From: Fratercula arctica
Lineage: Eukaryota; Chordata; Aves; Charadriiformes; Alcidae
DNA length: 64,000 nucleotides
NCBI GenBank assembly: GCA_947846985.1
Contig: CANTUZ010000003.1
Coordinates: forward strand, 57,670,096-57,734,095
Direction of reading: 5' to 3'
Shown here: positions 50,736 through 63,620 of the stretch, in pieces
Position numbering within the stretch: the stretch's first letter is position 1
How the letters are laid out: every line of letters begins with the position of its first letter
Notes under the pieces: model-generated
Seen by the model: only the letters and a program-made list of their open reading frames with translations
Told to the model about the DNA's origin: nothing
Databases searched by the model: none
Translations under genes and position numbers: made by a program

Positions 50736-51434
50736 AGTATATACATTGTGACAGCAAGGGGTTAAAGAGATATAATTATGCATTCTTCAGTAAGTGTTCT
50801 GCAGTCAGCAATACAGCAAGGATTTTATAGAAGCTTTAAAAAAAAAAAAGAAAGAAAAGATGTCAGAGGGAGAATATGGAGAGAAGGTCAGATCCAAGGA
50901 TTCTCCTAGGGTTTTCTTGTGTTTGCTGCTTCTTTGTGTTGTCTTATACTCTCTCCTGGCAGAAACAGAAGAAAGCATTATGGCCTGTTGGTTCCTCCTG
51001 CTGATAATGTGCACTTGATCCCTTTGCTTTATGGTAGTGGTAGAGGTGAATTTATGGATTTAGTTTTTAAAGGAGTTCTGAGCCATCGCAGTGCTTGCCA
51101 TGGTCCTTGTGTATTCCTCAGCTCTTAGTTATTGCAAGGAGTGCATTGCAGCCCTGCAAACATGGAGCGTTGCAACAAGTGCTGTTTCTCAGCTGTGGCT
51201 CACCCATTCTGTTCGAGAGGATTTGAATGTCCAGCAATTCCATCCATTGGAAGTACTTTGGTTTGCACCTTTTCGGATGATGTGGGTGGATGAATGGAAT
51301 GGAAGTTCTTTCACAGTCAGTATTTCAGGCTGACCTGACTGGTAAAGGTAAGCTTTCATCACTGCTGACTAAGCCTTTGAGAGACCAAGGGGAAAAAGTA
51401 GAGATTCCACAATTCCACACACCCCCACCTCCCC

Positions 51435-51435
<1 letters not shown>

Positions 51436-51468
<33 letters not shown>
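51436..51468 (+). repeat. Pure C run, 33 bases
   Basis: An uninterrupted C tract flanked on the left by other C-rich sequence (ACACACCCCCACCTCCCCT) and ending in GCCCC. The proline-rich and glycine-rich frames read through it are artefacts of the run. Confidence 0.95.
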
Positions 51469-51469
<1 letters not shown>

Positions 51470-53232
51470 CCCCATATGTGATCATTGCATTGTTCTTCAC
51501 AGGTGGAATAGGTGGTTGTGGAGTGTAACAAAGCAGAGCGTGTAAAATGGGCAGGATATCTGGGGTGTGGACTACCTCCTTACTTCCACACTGTTAGGTA
51601 GCCTGAGGTCTCACTTGCTGAGTCACTCTGTGCACCAGATCCTTCGTTTTTTTATTGAACTAATTTAATTCGCAGTTGGATTTCAACATAACAGCAAAGC
51701 ATTTCTAAGATATATTTGTGTGTTTGGTAATACAGTAGTCTGAAAAAGTTTTGGGTTTTATTTCCCCCCCTTTTTTCTTTCATGTGATACAATTTTCTAA
51801 TTTTCTTTTTTTTTTCCTAGATACTTCCCCTGTTCAGTTATTTGGAAAGAACTGCAGACAGTTGAATGAATGGGATTTCTCCCCTCGTTCTTCCCTGAAA
51901 AAGAAAAAAAAAAGCAACACCACCACCCCCCCCTTCCCCAAACCAGCTCTCCATTTGGGAGAAAGATCCTTAGCCTTTGCACTAACCTTATGGGAGACAG
52001 GCTCTTGTGATCCCCACGGAGAGAGGCAAGGGAGAGTTTGTCAGTTTACTTACTGGTGCGGAGTACCTTGCAGTAAGAACCCTTACGTTAAGTTAGTTAA
52101 TTGCACAGGTCTTCTGAAATGCAGCATTAGAAAACAGTCTACCCTTAAGGACAACTGAAATTTTTTTTCCCACCCTTGTTAAATGCCAGTCTAAAGCTAT
52201 TGATTTCCTTCTCCTAAAAAACAAAAGTTAACTCCCATCATGCTTCTCCTTGGTTTCTAACATCTTTATTATTTTTTTTTTGGTCCCTGTGTCTTTATCA
52301 TTTTAACTCTGCAAAATTCTGAAAGGATTGCTGTGAGGAGGAAGGATAGACTGATAAGTGTATTTCCGAAAGCTTTTGGCCTTTCAAGGTTTCTCTTACG
52401 GTAAGGTTGAACTGTGCTGAGGACTTGGATTGAGACGACAGGGGAGTAGTGTGCAATACTTTCTGCTTCCGATAGCTCTTTGTTGATCTAAGAGAGAGCA
52501 CTTAAAGAGTGGTAGGTCATTTATGTGATTATGAAGAGCACTTGGTTCTCTCTTATTCAAGATGGAAAAATAATAGTTTTTGAGTAAGAGGTCGCTGTCA
52601 AGATGACATTGAATGTGACTTTTCTTCCCTCTTCATTCCCTCCCCCACTAGAAGAAAAGCAGCACTGGAACTGCTGAGGATAGGGCTGGATTTTTCCAAC
52701 TGCATGTGACTTTCTCTTTTCCTTCTGTTCTTTGTTCATTTTATTCCTCACCATTTCCTCTGTGTGTAATGTTTATACTTCTTGATGGTGTCTGGATATT
52801 TATGGTAACTAGAAATTTAAAAATAAATGTAATACATGTAAGGTTCTATGTGTTGTTTTAAGTCTTGTTTTTCTACTTTGCAGAATTAAGCTGCAAATGT
52901 GTGATGTGGTATCTGCTTGGGTGACAGATGTCCATTCCTGAATGATGCTGTGTTCCCTTTGTGCTTTATTTATGGAGTGATTTGCTTCCAAAATAATCTC
53001 TTAATCTTTTCCAAATTACATTTCTGTATGTGCTCTTTTTACATATGCCATCATTTAGGGTAATGGACTAAAAACAGAAATTACTCCTAAATGCTTTGTT
53101 TCTAAAGCTAATAATAGTGATATAACACTGTCGTTTTTGGTTTGATGTGTCCTTTCAGAACTAGGTTAAGTGTGTAGTTTGGTTTTGCTCTGCTGTTTTT
53201 TTTTATGTGTTTGTTTCCTGTAGCACTGCCAT

Positions 53233-53257
53233 AATGAAATTGTATTTTAATTTCATT
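53233..53257 (+). repeat. Short inverted repeat, 9-bp arms
   Basis: AATGAAATT, spacer GTATTTT, AATTTCATT. In such A/T-rich sequence this may be chance. Confidence 0.8.
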
Positions 53258-54369
53258 CACTTATCAAATAAAAAGACAACACTAATTTGTCCTTTTTTAT
53301 GTTAGGTTTGCTTTTATACTTCAGAAAGGGAGCTGTATCCCTAAATTAGGATGTGATTGCTCAGAATACAGAACATAATGTATTTTATGAAAATAATTAA
53401 CAGTTACTTGAGGGTTAATTTACTTAAACCAGTTTTGAACATCAGTAAACACTCTAGTTAATCAGAAATTTGCTTTTAGTAAACTTTACCGTAAAGTTTC
53501 AGCTTGGGGAAGGGCTGATCAGTGGAAAATGTATAATTCCTTATTGCAGGGAAGACCTTAGAGTCTCTTATTTGCAGCCTAAAAGTAAGTCTGTATAAAG
53601 CATGTTGGGATTTTCAGGCGTTTGCACGTTGACACATTGAAAAGACTTTTTGCAGCAGGTTTGGGGAAAGCACTGGAATATTTTGTTTTCTTTCTGAACT
53701 CTTTTGTTACAATTTTTTTTTTTCAAATGTGGGTATTAGAAATGATCAGTAAATTGAATTTCTGATTAAGACACCTCAAAGTTAAATAGAAAGTACTGAG
53801 AACTTCCATGATTTACTAGTCAACCATCCAAAAATCACAGAAAATGGTGTGCAAGCCTGAAAAAGCATAGTGATGCCATTGATCTTCGATTACCAGACAG
53901 TGGAAACTTCTGTGAAGTAATTTCACTTAACTTTAGTCTCGTATTTAGAACTTTTTTAGACTGTAGTACTCTGTGTTTTCTTTATTACATATGAAAGCTC
54001 AGGATCAGTCCTGAGTATAGATGATGAGTATTGAGCAATAGCCACTGAGCAAGAGCTGTAGTTCTGGCTCTATCAACTGAACTCTTCCTGAGGACATTGC
54101 CATGCTGCGGCCCCCAAAGTCCACACTTTTTCTGGAAATCTGCTCAGTTCCTCTTAGGACCTTTACAGAAACTGGGCCTTGCTCCTCCAGTGGCTGCTTG
54201 AGCTATTTGGTGTTGAGGCAGGGACTGCATTAACGTTGCAGTTCGTATCAGGAGCGGGCTTTTGAAACCGCTACCATACTTTGATTTGTGTTACCCAGCA
54301 GACAAGGAGCAAGCTGGATTCCTTTCGGATGAAACGACACTGAAATATGTGCCCTAGGAGCCTGCCTAA

Positions 54370-54530
54370 TGCACTCCAGCTGCTAGCGGGTACTCGGTCC
54401 CCGGGGTAGCCCGAAGGACAGCCCTCCAGCAGGCGTACGGCGTGGGTGTCGGGTGCTCAGCACCAGGCTCTCCTGCAGAGCTGCACTGCTGGCCCTGGCA
54501 GGCGTAGCCTTCCCCTTCAACACGAGATGC
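54370..54530. other. Small CpG-enriched patch
   Basis: About ten CpGs lie in 160 bp (for example CGGTCCCCGGGG, GGCGTACGGCGTGG), embedded in A/T-rich intron. There is no gene, repeat family or clear motif set. It is recorded because local GC and CpG content differ sharply from both flanks; function unknown. Confidence 0.3.
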
Positions 54531-54774
54531 TGCTGGGCCACATCTGGATGTTTTACATAAGGTCTGGATCCAAAGTCCTTTGAAGTCTTTGAATGACTTC
54601 CATTGACTTTAATAGGCTTTGTGGCAGGCCCTAATGATTTGGTTGTGATCTGAAAAAGGGATGTTCAGAGATTTTTCTATAACGAGAAGATGTTACCTTT
54701 TAAAGAACTGAGTTCAAATAGTTCTCAAGTGGAAGTGAACTTCTTGCTGTCTCCTGGAATCCTTTTGTCCCTGT

Positions 54775-54775
<1 letters not shown>

Positions 54776-54814
<39 letters not shown>
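54776..54814 (+). repeat. A run, 39 bases, with GAAAA repeats after it
   Basis: An uninterrupted A39 is followed by GAAAAGAAAAG. No retrotransposon body or duplicated flank was recognised upstream, so it is treated as a simple repeat rather than a retroposon tail. A Lys-rich frame running through it is an artefact. Confidence 0.92.
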
Positions 54815-54816
<2 letters not shown>

Positions 54817-56739
54817 AAAGAAAAGTCAGAAAATTAGTACTTGTTGCTCAAGTAAGGTCCAAGGTTGAAATTAGCAGAGGAGTTTTTGGTCATGGATTGA
54901 ACTGCACTGACAAGCAGTGGAGAGATTTGCACAGTGCAACTGTCTGCTCCTCTCAAAATTGTGTTAAGCCCCTCGTTCTCAAGAACCAACGGTTGCTTTG
55001 TTGACAGTTTTGAAGTAAAAAAGCAGGAGAGAGGAAGGAAAAACTCAACTTAATGTTCATTCGTACCAGTATTGTTCTGAGATGAGTGATGCCATAGGTC
55101 TAAAACCAGTGCTAATTAAAAAATCTCATTTGGTTTTAGAGGTGGGGATGGAATAGAAAGCATTTCACTGTCTTACTGATTGAATAACAAAACTACCAGT
55201 TCTTTCCATTTCCCTGTGTCCCACATGTTCCCCTCGAAATTTTCTCTCTCTTCCAGAAGAGTTTCTCAAATTATTTTTTGTGTGCAATTACATTTTTTTA
55301 ATCACATAAGGTGGTGTTTGGTCAGTGTCCAGAAGAGCTTTCCTTCTCCAGCTTCTTCTGAATCCTTTCTTGTGAGGTAGGAAATAAACTTAGTGCTTTA
55401 AAAAATTAATGTGGACAGCTTGAATCTGTTAAACTTCTGCTTCTTTACCTACTGTAATTTTTGTTTACTTAGTCTTCATCTTCCCTAAATGACAAAAATC
55501 TGTACTCTTTTTTTTTTTTTCTTTCCAAAACAGGTGTATGCTATAATAATGATGTTTAAGCAATCTAGGAACAAAGTGTAGCTCCATTTCATTGTTGGAT
55601 GTGGGGATCTAGTAGAATGTGCATTTACAATTATATGTAATTGTGTGTGTCTTCCTGTAATGGTTTGTCTTAATATTTTTATTTGTACATGTGCATGGAA
55701 GAGTTCCTACAAATTTGCACTGGGACTGATTTATCACAGTTATCCGTGTTTTACATCTGTGTAATTACTTTGAAATCACTGAACTTATGCCGATACGAAA
55801 TTGCAGTAGTGGTGAATTAGGGTTGTGCTTTTGATGGTGCTTTTTATTCCGGTTGAAATACTCTACTGATCCAGGTGAGGATGAAATGTACTAAACTGCG
55901 AGACGTTTCACTGATTGGGTTCATGCTGCTTATCTGTCAGCACTTCCGTTCTTAGGAGCTCTAATTCAGTTATTTCTGTGTGCCTTGGAAATGCAAAGGA
56001 GTGGGGAGAAAAGCTAAAATCAAAATTCTTCAGTTTTCTAGTATTTACATGCCACCTGTAGCCAAACAAAGTGGTCCAGAGGGTCTTGCACTGTATTTTT
56101 GGTAAAAATTCTGTTCTTCATCTTGGAGTGCATTAGCTTCAATAAAAGAAAAAGAACAGAGACCTTCTTTAGACTCATTTTTCCCATGTTTTGAAGCAAT
56201 GAATTAGCTTGTGTTAAAAGGAAAGTATAGGCTGGTGTTACTAGAAGGTGGTTTGTGTTATCAGATGGTGGAGGGTGCCGGTGGCATTCAGAATAAATAA
56301 ATAAAACGCACAGACAGAACACGCCTGTGGTTGTGTCACCGTCAGCCATTTGCAATCCCCACGTTTCTCTCATCTCTGAAATCCAGACCTTGGAAGGGAT
56401 GGAAGGAGACCAGCTGATATCCCCCAAACAAGCCAGCCCCCTGTACCCTCCTTTTGTTTCATTTTCAAAAACTCCTCTATTGGAGGGTGGCAGTCGCAGA
56501 GCCTGCACGCTGTCATGCAGATCTGGAGGACGTTGTTTGATGCCGGGGCCTGGTGTTGCCATGGTCTCGGCTGCATGGCTTATTCACTCATCCTGGGACC
56601 TCTGGCTTCCCTGGTTGGGAGTCGTCAGGGTGCTCCCGGCCGGACGCTGGGAACTCGTGTGGCTGTAAGGGGTGCCGCGCCACTGCTGAATCGGCTTTTT
56701 ACCCCCCCCTTCCCATCAAGATTAGGAAAGCAGGTGTTA

Positions 56740-57010
56740 AGTCTCATTTTGAGAATTTATTGTTATCTGTTGCTGACGCTTTAGAGACCACTCTGCTTAC
56801 CCGCCTAATAGCCAAATGCAAGCTAATAGTCTGTACAGGCCATTGAAGCCTAAAATCCTGCTAATTCCTTCCTCTAATGAATAATCCCTGATCTCTGTAT
56901 GTGCCTTGACTACAGAAGGGCTAATTATGAAATTCATTGTAAGGAAAATTTCGAACTCATGATTTCTGTGCCTGGGATTTGTAAATAAATAATGCGTCTG
57001 CATGTATACC
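56740..57010. promoter_or_regulatory. Candidate non-coding regulatory element with homeodomain-type motifs
   Basis: The stretch holds CGCCTAATAGCC, GCTAATAG, AATGAATAATCCC (OTX-type), GGGCTAATTATG (TAATTA) and TTGTAAATAAATAATG (FOX-type). It shows no transposon signature or simple repeats. It follows a more GC-rich stretch (56530-56700) that contains GTTGCCATGG (56555-56564), an X-box-like half. Confidence 0.25.
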
Positions 57011-59811
57011 ATGTACAAAGTGTAGCTTTCATATGTAAAGTTAAATATCCCTGAAGAAATTTAGTTAAAATAAATGGGATTGTAAAACATTTCTTTTGCT
57101 CGGTGGATTAATCGCTCATAGTTTAGGGAATAGGTTGCCTGTTCTGTATGAAAGGTCGTTCGTTTTAACCCTTCGGAGAGACATTGTATGTTGTGCTGGT
57201 GAGTAAATTTGTTAATAGCTTTGAAGAGAGAAGCTTCTTCCCGCTGCAAAGCGGGAGGTGGGATTCTGCCCGGGGTCCTGGGGACCCCTGCGCTGGGGCC
57301 TGGAGAGCCGCCTCCTCTCCCCAGCAGGTAATTCGGAGAAAGTGTTACTGTTCCATGCCTGGAAATGCATGAGGGTAGTAAATCTGGTTCTTTGGCTTTG
57401 AAGAATGCTTGTAAGAAACAAGTCTAGCGATCTTTTTTTCATTTCAAATTTAAAAAAAAAAAAAAAAAGGAAAATATCTAAGCAACCAGAGTATTGGGGC
57501 AGAGACGTTGCATAAATTATAATGAGCACCAGAGGACACAGGATGTGTTCATTCCCAAGCTGCATGATTATTTCGTGTTGTGAAGGGTTAGCTTTTCAAT
57601 TGCAAAGCTTAATCACTTTTCAAATGAATATTTCATAACAGTTATTTTTTCATCAAATATACAACGGCATGCTTATTTTGTGCCTCATGTGGTAGACATT
57701 AGTTTTCAGCAGCTTTAAATTCCTTTTATTTCCCCTCATCTCCTATTCTTGTTCTCAGCCGTGGATGGGCAAGAAAATATTTGTGAAGGTTTCCTGACGA
57801 GTGGCTAATCTTGTGTCTGAGAGCTAGTAAGAACCCAGAAGTTTTAGTAAAATTAGTCCCAAATTCTTAAAACATTCTAATTTATTTCATGCTGAGTGAA
57901 GCTTACGTGACTGATTTAAAATATTTTAAACTTAATTTAAAATGAAAACACAACTGTTAGAGACCTCTGCCACTACTAGTAAACCCTGTTTAGTGATATA
58001 GCACAGCTGTAGTGCTCTCTTATTACTTTTTGTTCCTGGATGATGAAAGTTATCATAAAAATGCAAGTGGCTGATTGCCCTTAGTACAGCTTCTTTTTAC
58101 TAGAAGGGTTGGGCAAGGGGGATCTATATAGTTGTGTATATACCTCTATAGTGATCTAAACAGATATTTGAGAATTGCCCTGGCTTAGGGCAAATTTTGG
58201 ATAGCAACAAGGTGGTGCGATTGCCTTGTTACATATCCTTCTGACCCTGAATTGGGGGAGTTTCTGTAGCACTGCTAAGTTGGCTCATGACTGCTTTCTG
58301 GATCTCTTGAGTGCTTTGGCAAATGGATGAAAACTAAACAAACTTGGAGGTTTTGGATTACACTAATGGGCCAAACTGGCTTGAAAATAGGAGAAATGCA
58401 AAGCTGACCTTAAGGCATCTCCCACTTCTTTTTCTCTTCTTTTATTCAAGAATTCCTTTGGTACTCACCTGTCCAGTCTGCTCAAAATTAAAATGTATTT
58501 TTCTTTGAAGTATACAGTAAAAGAAATATTTATAAAAATACTGTGTTGTTTTGACTAGACAGACTACTTCTTTTTATTGTCTAGTTATTTTGTTCTCATA
58601 CTTTACAATGTATTTCATGGTGCGTTTTGAAGCCTACAGAATATAGTATTTGTCTTTTTTCCTTCAAAACAAAAATAATAAATCTCTAAAACTCATTTAA
58701 TCACATACATAAAGTGCAAGATAGCCTGGAATTATGAGTAGTGCAATGCATTGTGCCTCTGCCCACGTATACTGAACTGGTGGTATGAATGTAAAACCTG
58801 TACACAATTGATGCTCTTCCTAGAAGGAGTATTTTAGGGGATTTTCCAGCCATATACTGATCTGTATTGGACAGTAATGTTCCAAATTTAAGCGCACTCA
58901 GATCTTTCAAATCTCAGGCAGGCATTTTGATGGTAATTATATCGAAGAGTTGTGTGTTGTGTTTGCCCTCACTTCCTTTCACATGTAATGATATATTTGC
59001 CAGGATGGCCTACATGCTTGTGTGTGGTTTTTTAATCACGTACAGGATCTATAAGCTCCTTGTGACACAGTTGCTCTTATCTTGCGTTCCTAAGTACAAG
59101 TCATTTTCTTCTGTCTTTTGTCCACATAGTTGAAGTTGACTGTGGGACCATTTAAAAAAGTAATCATTTTCACCTGTTCCTCAATTCATGGTTAATACGG
59201 AAACCCAGGAATGATCGGATACTTTTTGAACAGCATAAGATCTATACTGTTAAACCTCATTATTATATGCTTGCTTAGAAATTTATTTTCTTTCTTTCTC
59301 AGTTTTACGGAAAATTTTGTAGCAGCCGTTTCCCTTGTCTTTCTATATATATAGGAAAAACAGTATTTTATATGCTAAGTCTACTTGCAATCTGTAATTT
59401 TCTTCCTTATGTTATGCCCTCTAGTTCTTTGGGTGTTTTTTTTCCACTTTACAGTTATTTTTTAAGTCTGTGATTATCTATACATGTAAACAGTTTCTGA
59501 ATGTGAAATACAGGTATCTCAGATGCCTCGAACTTAAATGCTTTTCCAGCCAAGCACATAGGCTTCTTATGTGGTTGATGGTCATAAGCTGCAAGTCCAT
59601 AATACACTATTAGTGTACACCATCACATGGAGAATTCGGGTTTCCTTAGAATTTCAGGTTCTTTAGTGCATAAAACAATCCACAGAAATAGTTGCCTTGC
59701 TGTTAGGAATTGCATGGTGTTGGGTTGCTGCTGTTAGTACTCTGATGATATAAACAAAATAGAGTTAATCTATATGACCTAAGAGGGAGGGAGCTGACCT
59801 CACAACCATCA

Positions 59812-59996
59812 GCGAATTTCTTCTCGCAACAGTCCTGGGAGGTAGGAAGTTGTATTATTGCTATCCCTGCTGAGTATCTATGGCACAGAAAGATTAATTG
59901 ATTCGCCCAAGGTCATGGAGGAAGTGAGAGGCAGAGATGGAATTGCATCCAGGTATTCTGCATCCTGGTTAGATGCCTTAATCACAGGACCACAAC
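59812..59996 (+). mobile_element. MIR-type CORE-SINE (tRNA-derived), old copy
   Basis: The CORE of MIR is readable: GGGAGGTAGGAAGTTGTATTATT, then GGCACAGAAAGATTAATTGATT, GCCCAAGGTCATGGAGG, GAGGCAGAGATGGAATTGCATCC and a CTTAATCACAGGACCAC tail. This is the family order of a gag-gtag block, a gcacagagaggttaa-like block, cccaaggtca, a gcagag...attcgaa-like block and a cttaaccac end. It lies in the sense orientation of ARID1B. The 5' tRNA-like head is missing or too decayed to see. MIR elements spread before the amniote split, so the copy should be very old, yet the core is readable by eye. Alternative: another CORE-SINE sharing the same core. Confidence 0.85.
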
Positions 59997-62479
59997 CCCT
60001 TAATATTTGTGATTTTTTTGTTTGTTCATTTTGTTTAACTAGGTTTTCTTCATGTGGTGTTCTTAAAAGCCTTGTTTTGCCTTTTTACAATTCTTACCCA
60101 GTGTGCCTTTTGTCCTGACTAGAAACTTAGTGAAAAGGATTTTTAGGGACTTCAGGTTTAAGTGCCATCTGTTCTTTCATATATATTAATTCTAAGATTA
60201 TAGATAGTTGTGCGTTGTTTCATCCAGTAAATCAGAACGATGAAAATGCAATATAAGCAAAATACTTTTTTTTTTTAAATTAACATATTTTTCCCTCAAT
60301 GTTTTTGTGGGAGAGAATTCATCACAATAAATGATTAAATAAACTGTCAAAAGAATATTAGCTGTTAGTGGCGTGTTGATTCATTATATGCCTTCGTGTG
60401 TTTGGAGTCATTGTGCTCCACAGCGAGCAGGAAGATGGGGCTGTCCAAGGGGAGCACCACAGTGACCATTAGCAGTTGATTAAAAGGGAAGTATATGCAG
60501 TGAGGAAGCGCTCATAAATTACGTCCTTCCAGCTGGAGTTTATCTGTGTAAAAGGAGCTGCCAGCATCCTTATTTGTTCATTTGGCTTCTGAAAACGCAC
60601 GTAGTCAAAAAGCATTAGGTAGTAGTCTGTAATAAGCATCTGTGCACACACTCGCCTTGTAGATACTACAGGTACGTGGACTACTCATGGGGGATTTCAT
60701 CCTGCCCTGAGCCCTGCCAGAGAAGAGGATGCGGAGCAGCTGGTGGGACCAGCCCTGGCACTGGCCTGCCCCGGAGGTCAGACTGCTTGTAGGACCGTAG
60801 AGGAGGTTCCCTCTTTCCTGTCCAGACAGTGAATGATTTGGCAACAGGGAAATCTGTGTTCAGTCTTTGCAGCTCGTGGTCAAAGTGGGTTTCCAATCAC
60901 TAGCCCAAGACACGCACTTAATGTATAGAGTGCCTTGATGTGGTGCCCTGCTTTGCCACAGACACGTTTGAACCTCAAAGATATCTCCTAGCTCTACAGA
61001 TGTTAGAGAACAATAATGTCAAATGATTTTTTTTTTTTTCCTCCTTCATTCGGTATTTATATTCGGTTTCCCTTTACACTAAAAAGAAAGTACTGAAAAG
61101 TTACATGAAGTGAATTCAAGTCAAAGGTGTTTAACGTATGTGAAGGAAATGAAGCTTAGATTTCAAGCAGTGATCAATGAAGTATAGTATGGTATGATCA
61201 TTACCAAGCAATAAAGCAGGAAAGGAGTTATCACAAGGATGTATATGCCATTCATCATACCCTTTTAATACCTCTTTTTCTTGCTTGCTTTCTTTTTATT
61301 GTCTCCTATGTTTCATATCCTTTGATTCTCTATAGGGGAATGAAGTTCCCTCCTCCTCTCTGACATTTTCACCTACTGTTATACAATGCCAGCTTAGAAG
61401 AGTAGTTCAGGAGAACAAAGTCTACATACTCTGTGCTGTAAAACTTGGAATAGAATTAAAAATACCTTATGCTTCGGGTACTGTAAATTTTGTGAGAAGT
61501 ATTGCAATGTTGTGTTTATTCTGAGTGCCATCAGAAAGTCAGTGGCTTTGCTGAAGAACAAATGTATTGAAAATTAGAATAAAATATCAGCATCATATTT
61601 TTTGCTCTGGATTTCTGTAACTGAAAAATTTCATAGTATCAAAACATACTGTACCGTACTTACTTGCTATGGGAGGACAGTGGTGGGAGGCATCAGGGTT
61701 TCTTTAATTCTGTTTTCTTCATGCCCTGATCAGTGACCAAGACTACCAAATGTTTATCCCTGCATATCATACAAAAGTAATCAATGACCTGTGAGTTGTT
61801 GTGAATGTAAAGAGGCTTGAGAGCCTGAGATGAAAGAAGCAATGCTATAAATGTCCTCTTATGGCCTGTCAGGCCAACCTTCCCAAATTTTGGCACGCTT
61901 TGCTCAGATCCAATGTTGGTGTTGTCCACTGAATCTGGACATCAGTCCCTGAAGTGATACATCACGGCAGTCCTTCTGCAGAGGCAGTGTGCTTAATAAT
62001 CAATTCAGGGCTTGCAGCATAATCTTAAGCAATGCAAACTGAAATGTAAATTATTAAAGTTTCTGTTTGACAGTGAGCAAATGCACAGGCCTGTGCTCCC
62101 AGGGAAGGGTGACTCAGCCATATTCTTGAATTGATGTATCAGGCTTCAGTGACATCCTAAGATTTGACGACAGGTCTATTAAGGAGAAAAAAAATAGTAA
62201 TTTATAATTTCTGGGATAAATGCTTACTATTATACCGCAGAAGGTTGGGTTTGGTTTTTGGGTTTTTTTTGGTAGGAAATAGCATTTAAAAGATATTTAC
62301 AGCGTCATTTCAAATGAACAGAACTTTGAGGAGTCTGCCTTGAAATGTTCTTAATTAAGATGCAAAGAAATTTATCTCAGTGCGCTATGTAGATATTAAT
62401 CAGCGTAGGTGGAAAATGGGAACATACATGATTAGTGATAGTATTTTACCTTCAAACCTTGAAAACAGCTTAAAATGAA

Positions 62480-62800
62480 ACGCTCTCAAATCCCTTGTCA
62501 CCCCCAAACAATATAACACACCATTTTGACTCTCTAATTACCAAGCCTAATTTGTTAATTTCAAAGGGGAGCACAGCAGCCTATAAAGGCTCGCAGGACT
62601 CTTTTGAAAAGAGCAATGCGGTATAATTAAAATGATCAAGTGGATCTAATTCTGGTTGGGGGGGAGGGAGATGTCTTCCCTCGTAAGGTTACTTCAAATT
62701 GAATTGGAGTTGGCATATATAGCCCTTAATGAGGTAACATCCCCAGATAAAACATCTGACTTGCTGTTTATTTTAGTCTACATTTATTTGCAGGCTTTTA
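62480..62800. promoter_or_regulatory. Candidate non-coding regulatory element with TAATTA/TCF-type motifs
   Basis: Clustered words include CTCTAATTACC, GCCTAATTTGTTAATTTC, TTTCAAAGG (TCF/LEF-type), GCCTATAAAGGC, TATAATTAAAATGATC and GATCTAATTC. The region is unique in composition, with no recognised repeat and no convincing ORF. Enhancer status is inference and needs cross-species alignment. Confidence 0.25.
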
Positions 62801-63339
62801 TAGGAAGAGAGCTCTGTCTAATGGTCCTACCAGCCCGAGTGCCGCTTCCAGCGTAGCAACTGGCCTGCTGCATGGCTTTGGGAGAGCATTACGCTCTCAA
62901 TGGTGAAATTGGTTTATGTATGTTTCTGATGCATCCATCACTCTGACAATTACACTTGAGAAAAAGCAAAATGCAGAAGTGATGCTCCTTGTATCCCTTT
63001 CCATGGGCAGCAGTGGTGAAAGCATTAAAAGAGGACATTTCCTTCCACGGTTTATCTCCCCAGGGTAGCTGTGTCGTAGCCAGGGTTAAGCTTCAGTTGG
63101 ATTTTCAACAGAATTTTCTTAGTAAATATTTTCCAGCCATTTTTTTCTGGGCTAATACAGACGTGATTTCCCAGTGGACACCCATCTTCCAAAATGTATC
63201 TGTTCGTTTAGGGGCTGATAGCGCCTGGCAGGGGAGTGGGTTTTGTTATTTGTTGGTTGGTTGTGGGGTGAGGGGGTGCTGGTTGGTTTGGTTTAGTGCC
63301 ATATCCCCTCCCGCCCACCCCCCCCAGGGTTAATGAATA

Positions 63340-63620
63340 AGCATCATTCTGGGCTTTAAACTGCTATGTGAATATAGTTCTGTCTGTACTGTGCTGAAAA
63401 GATAAATACCTAATCTGGATAACTTCCTAATCAAAACACTTTAGATTGACTACAGTAGGAGGTTTCTTGTTTTCTTTTAACTCTTCTGGGTGTTTTATCT
63501 TATAAAGCCCTGTAATAATAAAGCCATATGAATCTTCAGCTTATTATTCATATTCCTCAGTGTGCCACAAAAGAGGCATAATGGAGCCTTGCGTTTTAAA
63601 ATAAAACGTTCTGTGAAGAG
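63340..63620. promoter_or_regulatory. Candidate non-coding regulatory element
   Basis: An unbroken, non-repetitive, A/T-rich stretch with TGAATAAGCAT, CTAATCTGGATAACTTCCTAATC, GTAATAATAAAGCC and TTATTATTCATATTCC. No ORF or transposon was recognised. Listed as a weak candidate only. Confidence 0.2.

Noticed and set aside
51290..51531. Proline- and glycine-repeat frames on both strands
   Set aside because: Produced by reading the C33 run and its complement.
54690..55004. Lys-rich 104-codon plus frame
   Set aside because: Created by the A39 run.
56038..56562. 174-codon minus-strand open frame, the longest in the window
   Set aside because: No recognisable domain, signal or family similarity, and no splice or promoter context. 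Unremarkable for the best chance frame among six frames of 64 kb.
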